A stretch of 64,000 bases of DNA from NCBI GenBank assembly GCA_009103225.1, contig RHPI01000277.1, forward strand, positions 140,057 through 204,056. Direction: 5' to 3'. Source of the stretch: Chlorokybus atmophyticus (taxonomy: Eukaryota; Streptophyta; Chlorokybophyceae; Chlorokybales; Chlorokybaceae). Positions 53,511-64,000 of this stretch are shown piece by piece (within the stretch, counting starts at the first letter, position 1; the number at the start of each line of letters is the position of its first letter). The position numbers and the translations under genes are program-made. The notes under the pieces are model-generated. The model saw only the letters and a program-made list of their open reading frames with translations. It was not told where the DNA came from and made no database searches.

Positions 53511-54529
53511 CTCTCCTACTGCACACGGTAGATTGTTGCCTAACCAGCAGAGCACGTGGGCGATGTGGTCTTAGGCACTGCAACGGCAGACGACGCTCGC
53601 CGCTGCGGGTGGTAAGCTGGATCCCTGACAGCGCCAAGGTAATGCTGCCAGCTAGGTCACCACTCCTCCTCGTCCTCGTCCTCAGCAGCAGCAACTAGCA
53701 CAACGTCGGCGCCGCCCCCACCCAGCGTCTCGAGTGAGCACATTCAACTGCATGCATGCATGCATTCTGCATGCATTCATCACGTGCGTGAGAGCTTCCG
53801 TTCTGCTACCATCTGCGCCGTACCGCGGCGCTGCTAATGTTGACGTTAGCGCCGTAAACGTTAGAACTGCCGCAATAACCATCGCTCAGTGGAGCTCAGT
53901 GGCTCAACTTGTAAGCTTAGTGGCTCAACTGCGGCAGCTGCTTGCGGAGTGCTACTGTTGTTGTTGTTGTTGTTGTTGTTATTGTCCATCCCATGGAGGC
54001 TGAGCTGTGTGTGGGTCTCCGCCTCCCTGCATGGTCATCCTCACTTCGCCGCTGATCAGCACCCTGGTGGAGACAGCGTGCAAAGCGCTTGGTGAAGGTG
54101 GAGTTCAGTCGTGATGGTCACACATGCAGCCTGCATGCACCACTTGAATTTGCGCTTCAGTCACTGTGTGCGGCGCCTACTCAAATTGAGTCAACTATTG
54201 TGGCTGTGTTGCAGGGCTGTGTTGCAGCATGTCCCCCAAAAGGCAACACGAGGTAAAATCTTTTTCTCACCAAATACAGCAAATCACACAGGCAACCTCA
54301 TCACGATGATGAGAGGGTGAGCGCTGCCCGTGACGGTTACTCGCACACGTTGGTGGTAATGTTGAGAGGTCTTGAGGTGAATATGCGGTGGATAGGAGCG
54401 AGGTGAATGAAGGTGTCATATGATGGTGGGAGTACATGCTTACGGGGATCTGTCATCGGCCATTCTGAGGAGAGCACCATGTTGAGAAGTGCGTGCGTGT
54501 GTGCACCTGCGCGTGAGTGTGTGTGTACA
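53511..54529. other. Unassigned stretch up to the broken end of the DNMT retroelement
   Basis: Contains a TTG-triplet run (53957-53980) and TG-rich repeats (54490-54525). The retroelement reading to the right stops at this TG-rich DNA, so the boundary may be a deletion breakpoint. No gene supported. Confidence 0.4.
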
Positions 54530-54539
54530 AAAATGAACC

Positions 54540-54670
54540 GGCTCGGTGTTCACCAGCTCGACGTCCATCTGGTACACTGAACATGTACCCAGTTCCTTCA
54601 CATTGAAGCTGAATTGGCTCCTCCACTTGTTAAGGAGAGCCTCCAGCTCTTCTCATATGTCCTCCGTGAC
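54540..54670 (-). pseudogene. Start of gypsy-type reverse transcriptase, truncated
   Basis: The reading EELEALLNKWRSQFSFNVKE then LGTCSVYQMDVELVNTEPVH matches the usual lead-in to Ty3/gypsy reverse transcriptase (L..F...F......LG......I.....P...). The polymerase itself is missing. It follows the methyltransferase after a stop. Confidence 0.6.
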
Positions 54671-54691
54671 AAGAGGGCCAAGGGCGTGGTT

Positions 54692-55882
54692 CTAAGATGT
54701 TGCGTTGGCAACCACGGGTATGTCTTCCACTGTCACGGCTGCTTGCTCCTCCATGTGAGCCACCTCGAGGGCTGTGTGAGCTGCCTTGGTGTCTGCAATG
54801 CGATCAGCCCACCCCCTAGCCAGGTGTTTGACATCCTCGAAAGACACATGGCGGTCCTGCATAGCGAAGCTCAGCTCCAGCAACCAGACCATGCTGTTTT
54901 GGTCCATGGCGCGGTCGAACAGCTGACATTGCTGACCATTGGTCAGCGGGGACCCTGTGATACCGTTGGGAAAGAACCCCATGGCGCGTTTGTGCTCACG
55001 TGCGTTGGGTTCTTCTAGCCTGCACGTTGTGGTGTTGAACACGCATCACCGTTATTGCGGAAGGCATATGACTCTGGGTTGAACACCAAAGTGAGAATTG
55101 CGCGGCGCGGTTGGCCAGGTTGGTTGCATTGGTAGAAGTGGCTATAGTCAAGACGTGTGACTGGTTGAGCTCTGCGGTTGGGGTCGAGGATGTCATCGAC
55201 CAAGAGGTTGCGTGGCCGCGTACTCCGTGTGTTATCTGCTGTCATCAGCTCTTCTGTGGTGGCCAAGTTTGACCACTTGACGCGGACGCGATGTGCACGG
55301 GAGCCTTGGCGCGCTGCGTTTAACTTAAATGGGTGCCCAAGAATGGAGCACACCTGTTGGTAGGTGGAGGCTACATGGGGACGCTGGTCGTCCTCTGAGT
55401 GCACGTTTTCGACGACGTACCTTTGTGGCCTAGAGAACTGATGCTGTTGGAGGAGGTGGATCTCATCAACTCCCAAAACAGACCTGAGCGAGGGTCGTCA
55501 AGGCCTTGGCCTTTTCCTGCTCTGGAGAGTCCTTGGCACTCCCATCTAGCTATCAACAAGTCGATGTCGCCGAGGGGCAGCAAGTGGTCCTTTTTGGTCA
55601 GTCGGATATCTTGTGGCAAGGCTTGGATGCTGCCTTGCAGTGCCGACGAGGGCAGCTGCTGTGGATAGCGCTCGTGCTGCTGACGGACAGATGGTGCTTA
55701 AGGGCTGTTGAAGCGCGCGGATCAAGGTCGCAATAATAATACTTGGTGACTTTGACGCCTGTGGTGAGGACTGCAGCGAGACCACTGCCAATACCTCTGA
55801 ACAGTTTTAACAACGTGATGCCTTGCTGTCGTTGAAAGGTATGAAACTCCACGACTCCGGTGGCTACCATGTGGTCTTGCAC
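54692..55882 (-). pseudogene. C5 cytosine DNA methyltransferase domain (DNMT3/DRM-like), frameshifted
   Basis: The enzyme adds a methyl group from S-adenosylmethionine to cytosine in DNA. Motifs lie in the normal order: I, LFRGIGSGLAAVL (55804-55766); II, YYYCDLDP (to about 55718); IV, ECQGLSRAGKGQGLDD with the catalytic Cys (about 55538), where Glu replaces the usual Pro of PCQ; VI, ENV (55410-55402); VIII, AHRVRVKWSN (55296-55267), close to the DNMT3 form AHRARYFWGN; then NAREHKRAMGF and QCQLFDRAMD (about 54990-54900), the IX-X end. The frame changes near 55715, 55470 and 55030, so this copy cannot make a full enzyme. The motif IX/X form (ERxxGFP, LLGRxx) fits the DNMT3 branch better than DNMT1 or chromomethylases. 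Subfamily is an inference by eye. Confidence 0.82.
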
Positions 55883-55996
55883 TGTGCCGTGTCCTTTATA
55901 GTGGTGGAAGCGAAGTGATCAGCGGCTGGGTCAGCAAGAGGTGCGCGTCCACCTGTGCCCGCCAGCGGCGTTCGGCCGGGTCTTGTGATGCCGCCT

Positions 55997-56989
55997 CTAC
56001 CATGGCATCCTCCTGCTCCTCGGTGTAAGGAATGGAAGTGGCGTTGTCTGTGCAGCAAGGGGCTGCGGCGACGGCAGCAACTCTTGTGCGGGTGCTGTCA
56101 TACGTGGCTGTTGCCGCCTCCCGTGTGCGCTCGTAATTGCGCGTGGCTGTGGCAGCCACTTTGCATTGGGCACGCGTGTGTGACACCAACTCAAAAGGCA
56201 GGAAGCCCTATACCTCTCCGTCATCTTCATCCCAATGTGGTCGGAACCACGCCCGCTCCGTACAGTAGTCAAGGCCCATACCCACGGGAAGTTGAAGTCC
56301 TGCCCAACAAGGAAATCGAAGGAGCCAGCGTTAGTGACCACACAGTGCTGAACGATCTCTGTGGTGTGGGTCGGGTCCAGCCCTGTCAACCAAACGCAGA
56401 TGGCCTCTTTAGTGACCCCCATCACCTTGTCACGGCTCCCCATTGCTGTGTTCAATATGTATGGGCAGGGCATCAGCTTTGAATTGGTGATGCCAAGGGA
56501 CCGCGCGAGGAAGCGCCCAATGATGACTAGCTGTGCTCCGGTGTCCAGCATTTCCCGCTTGGGCGCCTAACCATTAATGGTCACATGCTTGCCTTGGTTG
56601 GCCACCATGGCAGCGTTGGCGTTCATGCGTAGTATCTTGGTGCGGGTTGTCGGCACCGTTGCCTCATGTCTTTCAGCTGGAGGTGCTGAGCGCATTGCAG
56701 CCAAAGCTCCTCTGCCTGCTGGGCCTTGACTACCCCCTCGTTGTTCTCTCCCTCTGCCAAATCGACCTTGTCGCGGTGGTTGGTAGACACGGGGAGGCCT
56801 TTGCGCTAACGGTTCTGGCGCTGGCTGTGAAGGTGATGGTGGATGCAGCCTTTGAGATGATGAAATCATGTCTGCCGGCGTCCCGAATGGCTGTGGAGGG
56901 AAGCCCGGCAGACCCGGTGTTTGCGGGCCTGCCTCGCATTCTACTTGCTCTGCGGCGTAGGTCCATCGGACAGCATGAGCTGCCTCCAT
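55997..56989 (-). pseudogene. Protease region of the DNMT retroelement
   Basis: A proline- and arginine-rich segment (56989-56567) ends in a stop. It is followed by an aspartic protease with an intact active site, MLDTGAQLVIIG, flap-like AMGSRDKVMGV, and FDFLVGQDFNF, the usual end block (..LLG.D). The piece leads straight towards the methyltransferase after about 100 bases. Confidence 0.75.
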
Positions 56990-57281
56990 GACTACTGTCC
57001 CTTCTCACGTGGTTGTGGGCTCGGTGTCCACAACCGTCAAGTGGTGATATTGTGGCATGGGCTGCAGGTATATTGCGCGCAATGACTGCTGCCGCATGTC
57101 GTGAGTGATGGTGGGGACTCGCAAGATCTCTGCCATCGGTCGGGTGCGTCCTGCAGCCTGGCGTGCAACGCCTGAAACATCTGAGTTGCCAGCTCCAACA
57201 CAGCGGGGCGCCGGTATGCGACCCTGAAGAGACGATCTTTCATTTCATGAGCAGTGCCAGCTAGAATCTCATCTCTAACTG

Positions 57282-57953
57282 TTATTGAGTGGGCTCCGAT
57301 AGTGTATGGTATTCACGCGGTGGCAGCGGCAGGATGCGATCATCTTGCACTACGTGCGTTGCGCGTTGCCCCCCAGGCCCGTACGTAATGGTGGGCTTGA
57401 TGTTGCGTAGGGCGGACTCCCAAGCGCGCTCTGCTTGCGGTCCGCGTGGCACTTGCTGAGTGACATCAGGGTGCGGAGGAGGGGCCGCACGAACCCCAGA
57501 TGGCGCGGCGGCAGTGGCAGCAATGGCTAACAGAGGTGCAGCAACATCATTTGCAGCAACAGTTGTGGCACCTGCAACAATGATGGCGACGGAGGTCGCC
57601 GCTATGAGCGTTGCAGCCATTGTGATCGGGGCAGTGTCCGCAGTCGTAGCGAGTGTGGTGCTAACACCACCAGTGGGTATGCCAGCCATGGCTGCAGCAG
57701 CCTCAATGTCGGTCATCTCTGGCGCCAGTGTGGTGTTGGGTGTATCCGCGCTGGCGGATACACCCAATGCCACATTGGCGCCAGAGATGACTGGGACTGG
57801 CGGCACATGTGGGTGTTGTCGTCGGCGGTGTTGTCGACAGGGTCGTCCCAGCAAGGGTTGTGGCCACCGAGCCAGCTCCACTTGTGGCTTCCAACGACGC
57901 TGCTGTTGACGATGCGCCTGCCTCTCTGCGCGCACGTCTCGATGGTTAAACAC
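57282..57953 (-). pseudogene. Alanine/threonine-rich linker of the DNMT retroelement
   Basis: A 223-residue open reading rich in Ala, Thr, Pro and Val that ends at 57282 (ILPLPPREYHTLSEPTQ). It lies between the nucleocapsid knuckles and the protease. Residues 45-75 are encoded by the large inverted repeat at 57712-57791. No domain recognised. Confidence 0.45.
57712..57791. repeat. Inverted repeat with 38-bp arms inside the retroelement
   Basis: GTCATCTCTGGCGCCAGTGT... (57712-57749) is matched by the reverse complement at 57754-57791 with a 4-base loop and about two mismatches (GTGTGGTGTTGGG against CCCAATGCCACAT). The arms encode the related words VISGANVALGVSASADTPN and TPNTTLAPEMTD on the same strand. 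Confidence 0.88.
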
Positions 57954-58091
57954 GCGATGCAGGGGGGGAGTCTCTTTCGCGTTTATATGCCATTAAGGCC
58001 CATCGGGCAGCGTAGCAGGCTTGGTAGTTTTGCTCTTTGTTTTTTTCCAGCTGGGCCACTCGTACCATGAGGGCCGCGACTTGGTCGATAA

Positions 58092-59587
58092 TTAATGAAC
58101 CAGGTGATGCTTTGACAGCAGCAGCTCCGACGCGAGGGCGTTCATCGGGTCCCTTGCGCTGTGGAGGGCGATTCTCTGTGGCCAGTCTCCTCTTTTCGAG
58201 CGCCGGTGATTGCTGTTGGGGTTGTGGCCACCAGTGTTGTTGCCGTTGTTGTTACCACCAGCGTCGTTGCTGTTGTTGTAGCCACCAGCACTGCTATTGT
58301 TGTAGCCCCCGCTGTTATTGTTGTTATTGTTGTTGTTGCTGCAATAGTTTCCAGCGTTGTTGCTGTTGTTGTAGCCAATAGAGGGCCGTAGCTCGGGGAA
58401 CTTGAGCCAGCATACTGCCTCTGAGTGTCCCACCTTGTGGCAGTAGTCGCACACAAGGTTGCCGTAATTTGCGGTGCACTTCTTTTTGTAGTGCCCATGT
58501 CGACCACGCTGATGGCACAACACTGGAGCAACAAGCGCAGCATAAGCTGACCATTTATGCTTGTTGCGCGTGACTTGAGCATCTTGACTGCGTTTTCGTC
58601 GAGGGGGCTCAGCACTCGCGCTTGCCATGGGACGTGAGGCGCTTTAGTTGGTGTCCAACACCGCCTTCTCATACACCGCGCGCTTGTGAATGGCTTGTGC
58701 AGTCTCGAAAGCTTCTTTGAGGGTGTAGCCGAGGGGCCTACTATAGTTCAGTGTCAAACGCATCGACTCACTCAAGGTGGGGTCCAACTCAGCCACGTAC
58801 ACCACTGCAGCTGCCTCCTCACTGGCGATCTTGTAATCAGTATTCCTTCCAGCCGCGTATACAACCGGAGAGGGTCCTCATTGGGCCTCCGTAAAAGCGT
58901 CTCAACTCCTCTACGGTGATGGTGGTCTGGGGCGGGAAGGTACGCCGCAGTGCTGCGTACAAGTCCTTGAGAGGAGAGTTCGACATAAAAGCACCAACGG
59001 TGATGGCTGGTGCGCGCAACGCCACCGAGCCAAGTGTGAAAGGCTGAGGCTCCTGCCGGAGTATGCGAGCCCGGTATTGGCGGTACTGGCGTCCCCGTTT
59101 TCAAGGCTGCAGATTGTTGTTCAGCCTGTTGAGCCTCGATGATGGCAGCGGCGCGGTTAAGCACTCTGGTCCGTCGGTTGGCCTTCTTGACCTCGACCTT
59201 TGCAGGTGTTAGCGAGGCAACAACCAGCTCGTCTTCGTCCTTTGCTTGTTGCATGGCTAGGGCCAACGCCCGCCCAGTGACTCGGGTTGGAGGGACCACT
59301 GCTGCTAAGGCAGCAGCTGCTGGGCTATATGTCGGTGCAGGTCCTATGGTGCTGGCAAGCTCGCCATAGCCATCGACTCTGTGCAGCTCAATGGACTTCC
59401 ACACATCGTGTGCCTCATGTTCAAGGTACTGCACCCTGATAAGGAATGACACCTCATCTGACCAGTCCTTGTTTTGGAGGGCTTGCTACCGCAACTTGGA
59501 TAGGAACTTGATGATGAAGTCATCAAGTGGTGTGGTGCCCGCACGTCCGAAAAAGCGCAGGGAGTTGGTTGAGCTGGAGGGCTCCAT
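58092..59587 (-). pseudogene. Gag and nucleocapsid of the DNMT retroelement
   Basis: Reading starts MEPSSSTNSLRFFGRAGTTP and continues FLIRVQYLEHEAHDVW, the usual gag capsid region, then NEDPLRLYTRLEG, AAAVVYVAELDPTLSESMR and YTLKEAFETAQAIHKRA. Two knuckles follow: CHQRGRHGHYKKKC (the second Cys is Arg) and an intact CDYCHKVGHSEAVC. An Asn/Gly-rich tail follows, coded by GTTGTT/CAACAA repeats. Lesions: TAG at 59486-59488, a frameshift near 58845 and TAA near 58647. Confidence 0.75.
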
Positions 59588-59640
59588 TTCTTCGTCGTCA
59601 CTGTCCGAAGGAGGTGGAAAAGCTTAATGGCAAGGAGTGA

Positions 59641-61263
59641 AGTGGGAGGAGCTGAAGCCGGAGACGGGGCGTGAGCCTCTGCTGCTACGGTAACTGCTTC
59701 CTTCACTTACTCGTTCGTAGGTGAGGTTGGAGATCGGGCTCCAGCTGCTAAGGTCCCCCTCGTCTGTTGGCGAGAACAGGGTGGGCCTGCGCATACAGCT
59801 GATGCGAAGATGAAAGTGTATGAAGGATAGAGTGTTTGTGCTCTACACGGTTATGTAATGTTATCTAATGCCGCTACCACTCACCGCACTAGTGCTTGTG
59901 CGCTCTATGTGATAATAGTGACAATGATGCACGAAGATGTATGCTACTGCAGGTTGCTCTGGTGTGCAGGATGCAACCATACTCACTTGAGCAAAGAGGG
60001 TGACACTGTGAGTCAACAAGCCACTACTATAGGTCGTGCTCTTTACACAGTTCTTTGAGTGAGTGGAAAATGTGTTACACTGTTAAGTGAGGTGAATGAG
60101 TAAGCAACACGTGGATGCTATGCTCCGACTGATGCCAACAAGCACATCGCGACCCAGCGTACTAAGCTCACAGCAACGACAAGCACGGTGCACACGAGCA
60201 TGCACACACTCTCACACGGTGAGGGGATTCTTAGTAACCAGGACGGCGTGTTTGTAGTTCACGTTGCTTCACAAGCTCCTAGCTTTCTCTCTTATAGTGT
60301 CACCAGCTGATCCGATGACCACCGCGACTACTTATACAAGTCAAATCATGACTGTTCAGAACACAAGCTAACGGTCATATCAGGGCTATTCCCACTTGAA
60401 ACTCTCCCTCGATATAAAACATAACGCGTAACTAAATTCACATCTGAGACAGCTACGAGTGGTGCCTATGTGGGCTACGGCCATGAGCTAGTCCAAGGTC
60501 ATGATCTACCTACTGGTCTATGACGTGCATGGGTTGGTATGCTGATAGTCTGGGCGAGGGTCTTGATGTAAGCATGCCACAGGTGCAGGTTGGCACACGA
60601 CGACAATGGGCATGACATCTCGCAACATCTTCAGCCTTAGTGTTGCCAACAAACGCTTCATGGGGTGACCGTCCCAGTGTGAATGAGGCTGGTGGCGACA
60701 GCCAGGGGACCGCTTGAGGTGAGGTTGGTCATGATTCTGACACGCGCCCTGCATGACCACACCGCTTGTGCTTGTACCGCTGTGCAGCGTCCGCTGCAGC
60801 TATTTTTGGTAGCCATTACCTACAGCATAGCTGCATGTGCTGATCGCGCTCAGTCAATGTATACACCCCCGCACCCCATGCCTGCAAGAAGACATGCATA
60901 TGCACACAAGTGCACACACCAGTGACTGCGCTACAAACATGCACCATGCATGACCGTCATGACATCAGCACACTACTCACTCATATGTTCTGTACCCATG
61001 GCATCGCCAACACTCTCACGCATTGCACAGAGACACACTGACTCCCGCATGGACACAGCCGCATGCAGGCAGGCGTGTGCAGTTAGCTCATGCACTCACA
61101 CGCACACACCAATCAATGAGAGGGGACGACGACGCGTGGGGACAACCAGCGCCGTGTGTTATGACGCGCGGGTTGCCCGCACTCAAAGCGCGCAGGGCAA
61201 CGTGGAACTTGCGAGGGCGGTGTTATTCTGGGCCGCTGTCTTTATTGTTTGTTTCTGTTTCAG
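59641..61263. promoter_or_regulatory. Upstream region of the DNMT retroelement, possible 5' LTR or UTR
   Basis: No coding signal. On the minus strand there are TATA-like words, CTTGTATAAGTAG (about 60332-60344) and ACTATAAGAGAG (about 60290-60300), followed by non-coding DNA to the gag start, as in an LTR U3-R-U5. Without a second LTR copy the borders cannot be set. A clear tRNA primer site was not found. The far right (60950-61230) is TG/CA-rich. Confidence 0.3.
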
Positions 61264-61567
61264 AAACTGTTGGGTCCGTTGCGCAGGGCAACGCGGTGCT
61301 GCTGCAACTGTGGGCGCTGTTTGACTTGCGGTACTGCACGCCGGATTATGCAGGAGCACTTGTCCTAGATCGGAGTTTCGTATGCGTGCCAATGTGATCG
61401 CAGGTGCAGACGTGCGCGTACGCATTGCGTCCATGTGTGTGTCCAACAACATGCATGAGACGGAAAACCTGTATCCAACGTGTTCTCGTGTCCCCTTGAC
61501 AGGACTTCCCGCAAAGCAGGTGGCTCTGAGGCGGACCCTCGCCACGCCACGCACATACTTGCGTTGA
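61264..61567 (+). CDS. Unrecognised gene, two C-terminal exons
   Basis: Two plus-strand exons join in phase: 61264-61378 (TVGSVAQGNAVLLQLWALFD, then LRYCTPDYAGALVLDRSF|GTATGC) and, after TTGACAG, 61502-61567 (GLPAKQVALRRTLATPRTYL then TGA). Third positions are GC-rich, as in the good genes of this window. I do not recognise the family and cannot find the upstream exons, which should lie left of 61200. Confidence 0.4.
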
Positions 61568-62085
61568 AGCCAGTGGGAGCGTCGTTGCATGCGTGCGTAC
61601 GTGGGAGGCGGCACGGGTGTGTCTCGCGGCACTGACGAGTGCGCTGTCTTCGGCACCGTTGTTGTGTGGATGGAAGGGGCACTCGTGCGTGTGCGCGCAG
61701 ACCTGACCCGGCAAGGAATGCACACGGATACACATGTTGATACATGCGCAACACGAATGCACTTGCACGTGCACTGCATGCGTGTGACACACGCATGCAG
61801 TGCACACACGCATATGGATAGGAAATGAACGCACGTATGCCCCTACCCCTACCCACACCCACACCTACTCGTATGATAGTGCCACCCAGTGGGTGGATGT
61901 GCTTGCAGTCACATGCACTCACACACGGACGCGCGCGCACAGATGCATGCACACACGCGCGCGCACAAGCACACACACGCACGCACGCTCACGCGCACGG
62001 GCGCATTTGCGCATGCGTTTGCGCACACTGACTCCCCCCGACACGCAGACATGAACCCATTCCTATCAAAGATTCGCTCTTGACC

Positions 62086-62692
62086 CTACCTCTCCTTCCA
62101 CACAGTTTCCGTAGGCCCCGGAAGCTGTCTTGACAGGAGGAGCATTGTTGCCCCGGTGCGAGGTGCTGATGGGTAATGTTGGGTTGGGTGTAGAGAAGAT
62201 GCGGCTTGATGACCCAACGGGAGGTCCGGTTTGTGACGTGACAAGGTTGAACTACATCTCTGACGTGCCGAGAGTCGACTGAGACACGTGCGTATTACAG
62301 AGTCGGACTGATGGGTGAAAGAGATATAAGCACAAAAGTCTCTGTGTCTGCACTCTCTGTGCATGACAAGAGTACTACCAAGTTGGCAAAACAAATCAGC
62401 AGATAGAGTTGTTGACGTGACTTCAATCACCGAGCAGTAAGCCGGGCCGCTGCCCCATCCGGCATTGTGATAAGTCATGTGGGTTGGTGCGCGTATGGCT
62501 GTGCATGCACGTGTTGTTGAAATGCCCATCAAACTCAGTGGCACGACAGTGTATGCACTTACGCGCAAAGGGGGGTGAGGCGTCCCCCACGACAACGAGT
62601 TTGGCGGTGGAGCACGTCAGCGCCACATTGGTGCGGCGGTAGTCCTCTACCAACCCAATGGCGCCGTCAGGGTTGCCCCGAAGTGAAACAAC
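62086..62692 (-). CDS. SF1 helicase (DNA2/Upf1-like), C-terminal exons
   Basis: Exon 62692-62563 reads VVSLRGNPDGAIGLVEDYRR then TNVALTCSTAKLVVVGDAS. This is the motif V-VI end of DNA2/Upf1/IGHMBP2-type helicases (usual form: S.VRSN..G.IGFL.D.RR.NVALTRAK..L.VVGD). The second Arg finger position (ALTR) is Cys here, which would weaken ATP hydrolysis if real. A final exon 62165-62086 joins in phase and ends VWKER before TAG. Upstream exons with motifs I-IV should be at higher coordinates on the minus strand; I did not find them with confidence. The rest of the gene may extend past the window. Confidence 0.5.
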
Positions 62693-62699
62693 CTGATCA

Positions 62700-64000
62700 A
62701 GCAGCTCATCACGCACCAACAACAACACGACACCCGCTCGTGGCTTCTTGTGGACACACCGTCCTCCTCCTCCTCCTCCTCCTTGTGCTGCCCGCACCCG
62801 CCGTGTCAATCACCTCTAAAACACGCACCCTAGTACCATTCGATGTGTATCAGTGCCGCAAGTCCACTCAAGCCCGTACGTGGCAAGCGTGTCACAACCG
62901 TGTTGTCTCAACATGTTAATACTGTTTTCTACTGTTCTCTCAAAATTAGAGTAATGGCTTTCCCGACACGTCGGCCATGTTGTTGTGGTCTTGTTGGCAT
63001 TGAAGAAAGTGGAGAGACGTGTTGGGTTGGTTCATGTTGGTATGCGTGTTGTGCTCCGTCAACTCTGGACACGGCGTGCGAGGACAGCAGACCGGGCTGG
63101 CCAACATTCCCTCTCTAGTACGCACATACACATGTGAACAGGCACATGTAGACGCTCGTGCGTGAGCACGAGACGCACGACAACGTCGACAACGTTTGCA
63201 ACATGTCGTTTAGATAGAACACGACGAGTGATACATGCACGCTGTGTGGAAAGACAACATACTGTGTGTGCTTACATATCCTGCCAGCGTCCCTCACGCA
63301 TCCTGCCGCGATTGCCCCGCGCACTCGCGGCGGCACTGCTTGCAAGCATGAGAGAGATACACACCCCAACACACACGCAGATTGTGGGTGCTTATGGTTC
63401 CCTGCTCGTTCAACGTGTGTGTGATTGTGTTTCTGTGTATGTGTACGTGTACGTGTACATGCATGTGAGTGTGCTCACGCCGTACTATATATGTGCAGGT
63501 ATATGTCTAGCCATGTGTGTATGTGTATGAATGGGTATGGGTATGCATATGCATATCTGTATGTGTACATACCGTCTAGCGATCTTGGTCAGCTCATTGG
63601 CCTCTTGTGTTTCAACCCTGTGCTTCCTTGCATGTTGGCTGCGCTAGCTGAACTGCTGCTTAGGGGTGTGGTTCGCCAATGCTACGCTCACGTGCTCTAA
63701 CGGGACACACGCAGCCATGAGGCCACTCACAACATGTTGTGACACATTGGGTCTACATACCCAACACACACGTGGACGCACGCGAGACACATCCCAACAC
63801 CTGTGATGCCCAGGGCGCACGGGCGGCAACGCGGGCTCGCGCTCAGCGCAGCGGCGCGTTGGCAAGATTGCCAACCTGAAGAGAATACAACAACTTTGAA
63901 TGGATCGGCCCTGTAGGGCGGCGGCGGCGGCAGCGGCGATCTAGTTCTCTTGAGCATCTTTCGCGGCCTTTTCTTGGGGTGTGTGTGTGGGGGGGGCTGG
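62700..64000. other. Right-hand end, exons not resolved
   Basis: Expected to contain upstream helicase exons on the minus strand. Candidates such as 62820-62755 (VLEVIDTAG, close to a splice acceptor) and 63880-63795 (ILPTRRCAEREPALPPVRPG) are open, but I cannot join them in phase or match them to helicase motifs. Long TG/CA repeats fill 63410-63580. Confidence 0.35.

Larger units (their letters stand above)
54530..59640 (-). mobile_element. Retroelement carrying a cytosine DNA methyltransferase, 3'-truncated
   Basis: On the minus strand the order is gag (from 59587), CCHC knuckles (58510-58420), a low-complexity linker, aspartic protease (56551), a C5 cytosine DNA methyltransferase (55882-54780), then the linker that starts gypsy-type reverse transcriptase (about 54660-54540), where it is cut off in TG-rich DNA. 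No RNase H, integrase or second LTR was found. Stops and frameshifts occur in gag and the methyltransferase. The direction, spacing and shared strand argue that the methyltransferase is part of the element, set between protease and reverse transcriptase, rather than a host gene hit by a transposon. Retrotransposons with such enzymes are known from dinoflagellates and charophyte algae. Confidence 0.8.

Noticed and set aside
62755-62820. Small GTPase G3 motif (VLEVIDTAG)
   Set aside because: The following sequence does not continue as a Ras-like domain and the adjacent exon is helicase; likely chance or part of another frame.

Overview
This is nuclear DNA of a eukaryote, most probably a green alga. 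Every well-supported gene is broken by GT-AG introns, often eight or more short exons. The gene set includes PDAT (algal/plant oil synthesis), an ER-type (S)-ureidoglycine aminohydrolase (plant-type purine breakdown), a DUF2358 protein with a chloroplast and thylakoid-type leader, a mitochondrial Hsp70 and V-ATPase subunit E. An early streptophyte alga or a prasinophyte would fit, but I cannot fix the species.

Layout. 1-15.8 kb is gene-dense and intact: PDAT (minus), ureidoglycine aminohydrolase (plus, 13 exons), an unrecognised 140-residue protein (minus), the DUF2358 protein (plus), mtHsp70 (minus) and V-ATPase E (plus). Their introns are largely alternating GT/GC (TGTGCGTGCG) DNA, and one holds about 560 bp of CT repeat running straight into its 3' splice site. 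15.8-22.4 kb is AT-rich with no genes I can support. It carries a tRNA-derived (SINE-like) repeat and a G-homopolymer gap. 22.4-33.2 kb is a decaying neighbourhood: a pyruvoyl-dependent arginine decarboxylase-like gene that has lost its pyruvoyl-forming serine, a 5'-truncated LINE with a perfect 15-bp target duplication, a kinesin-8 with two frameshifts, and an unrecognised three- to four-exon gene. 33.2-35.4 kb is AT-rich.

35.4-43.9 kb holds two Ty3/gypsy chromovirus copies in opposite orientation. One is nearly full length (6.2 kb) and one is a deleted copy; both lie in degenerate telomere-like GGTTNAGG/CCTNAACC arrays. 44-48.5 kb is again AT-rich, with a second inverted copy of the SINE-like repeat and large palindromes. 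48.5-54 kb has a broken kinase-fold gene, a LINE relic and unassigned exons. 54.5-59.6 kb is the most interesting part: a degenerate retroelement on the minus strand in the order gag - CCHC knuckles - aspartic protease - C5 cytosine DNA methyltransferase - start of reverse transcriptase. 61-62.7 kb has the C-terminal exons of an SF1 (DNA2/Upf1-like) helicase and another unassigned gene.

The intact genes are housekeeping or metabolic and do not form an operon-like unit. The main biological story is the retroelement that has captured a DNA methyltransferase, and the contrast between intact genes on the left and decaying genes and transposons on the right.
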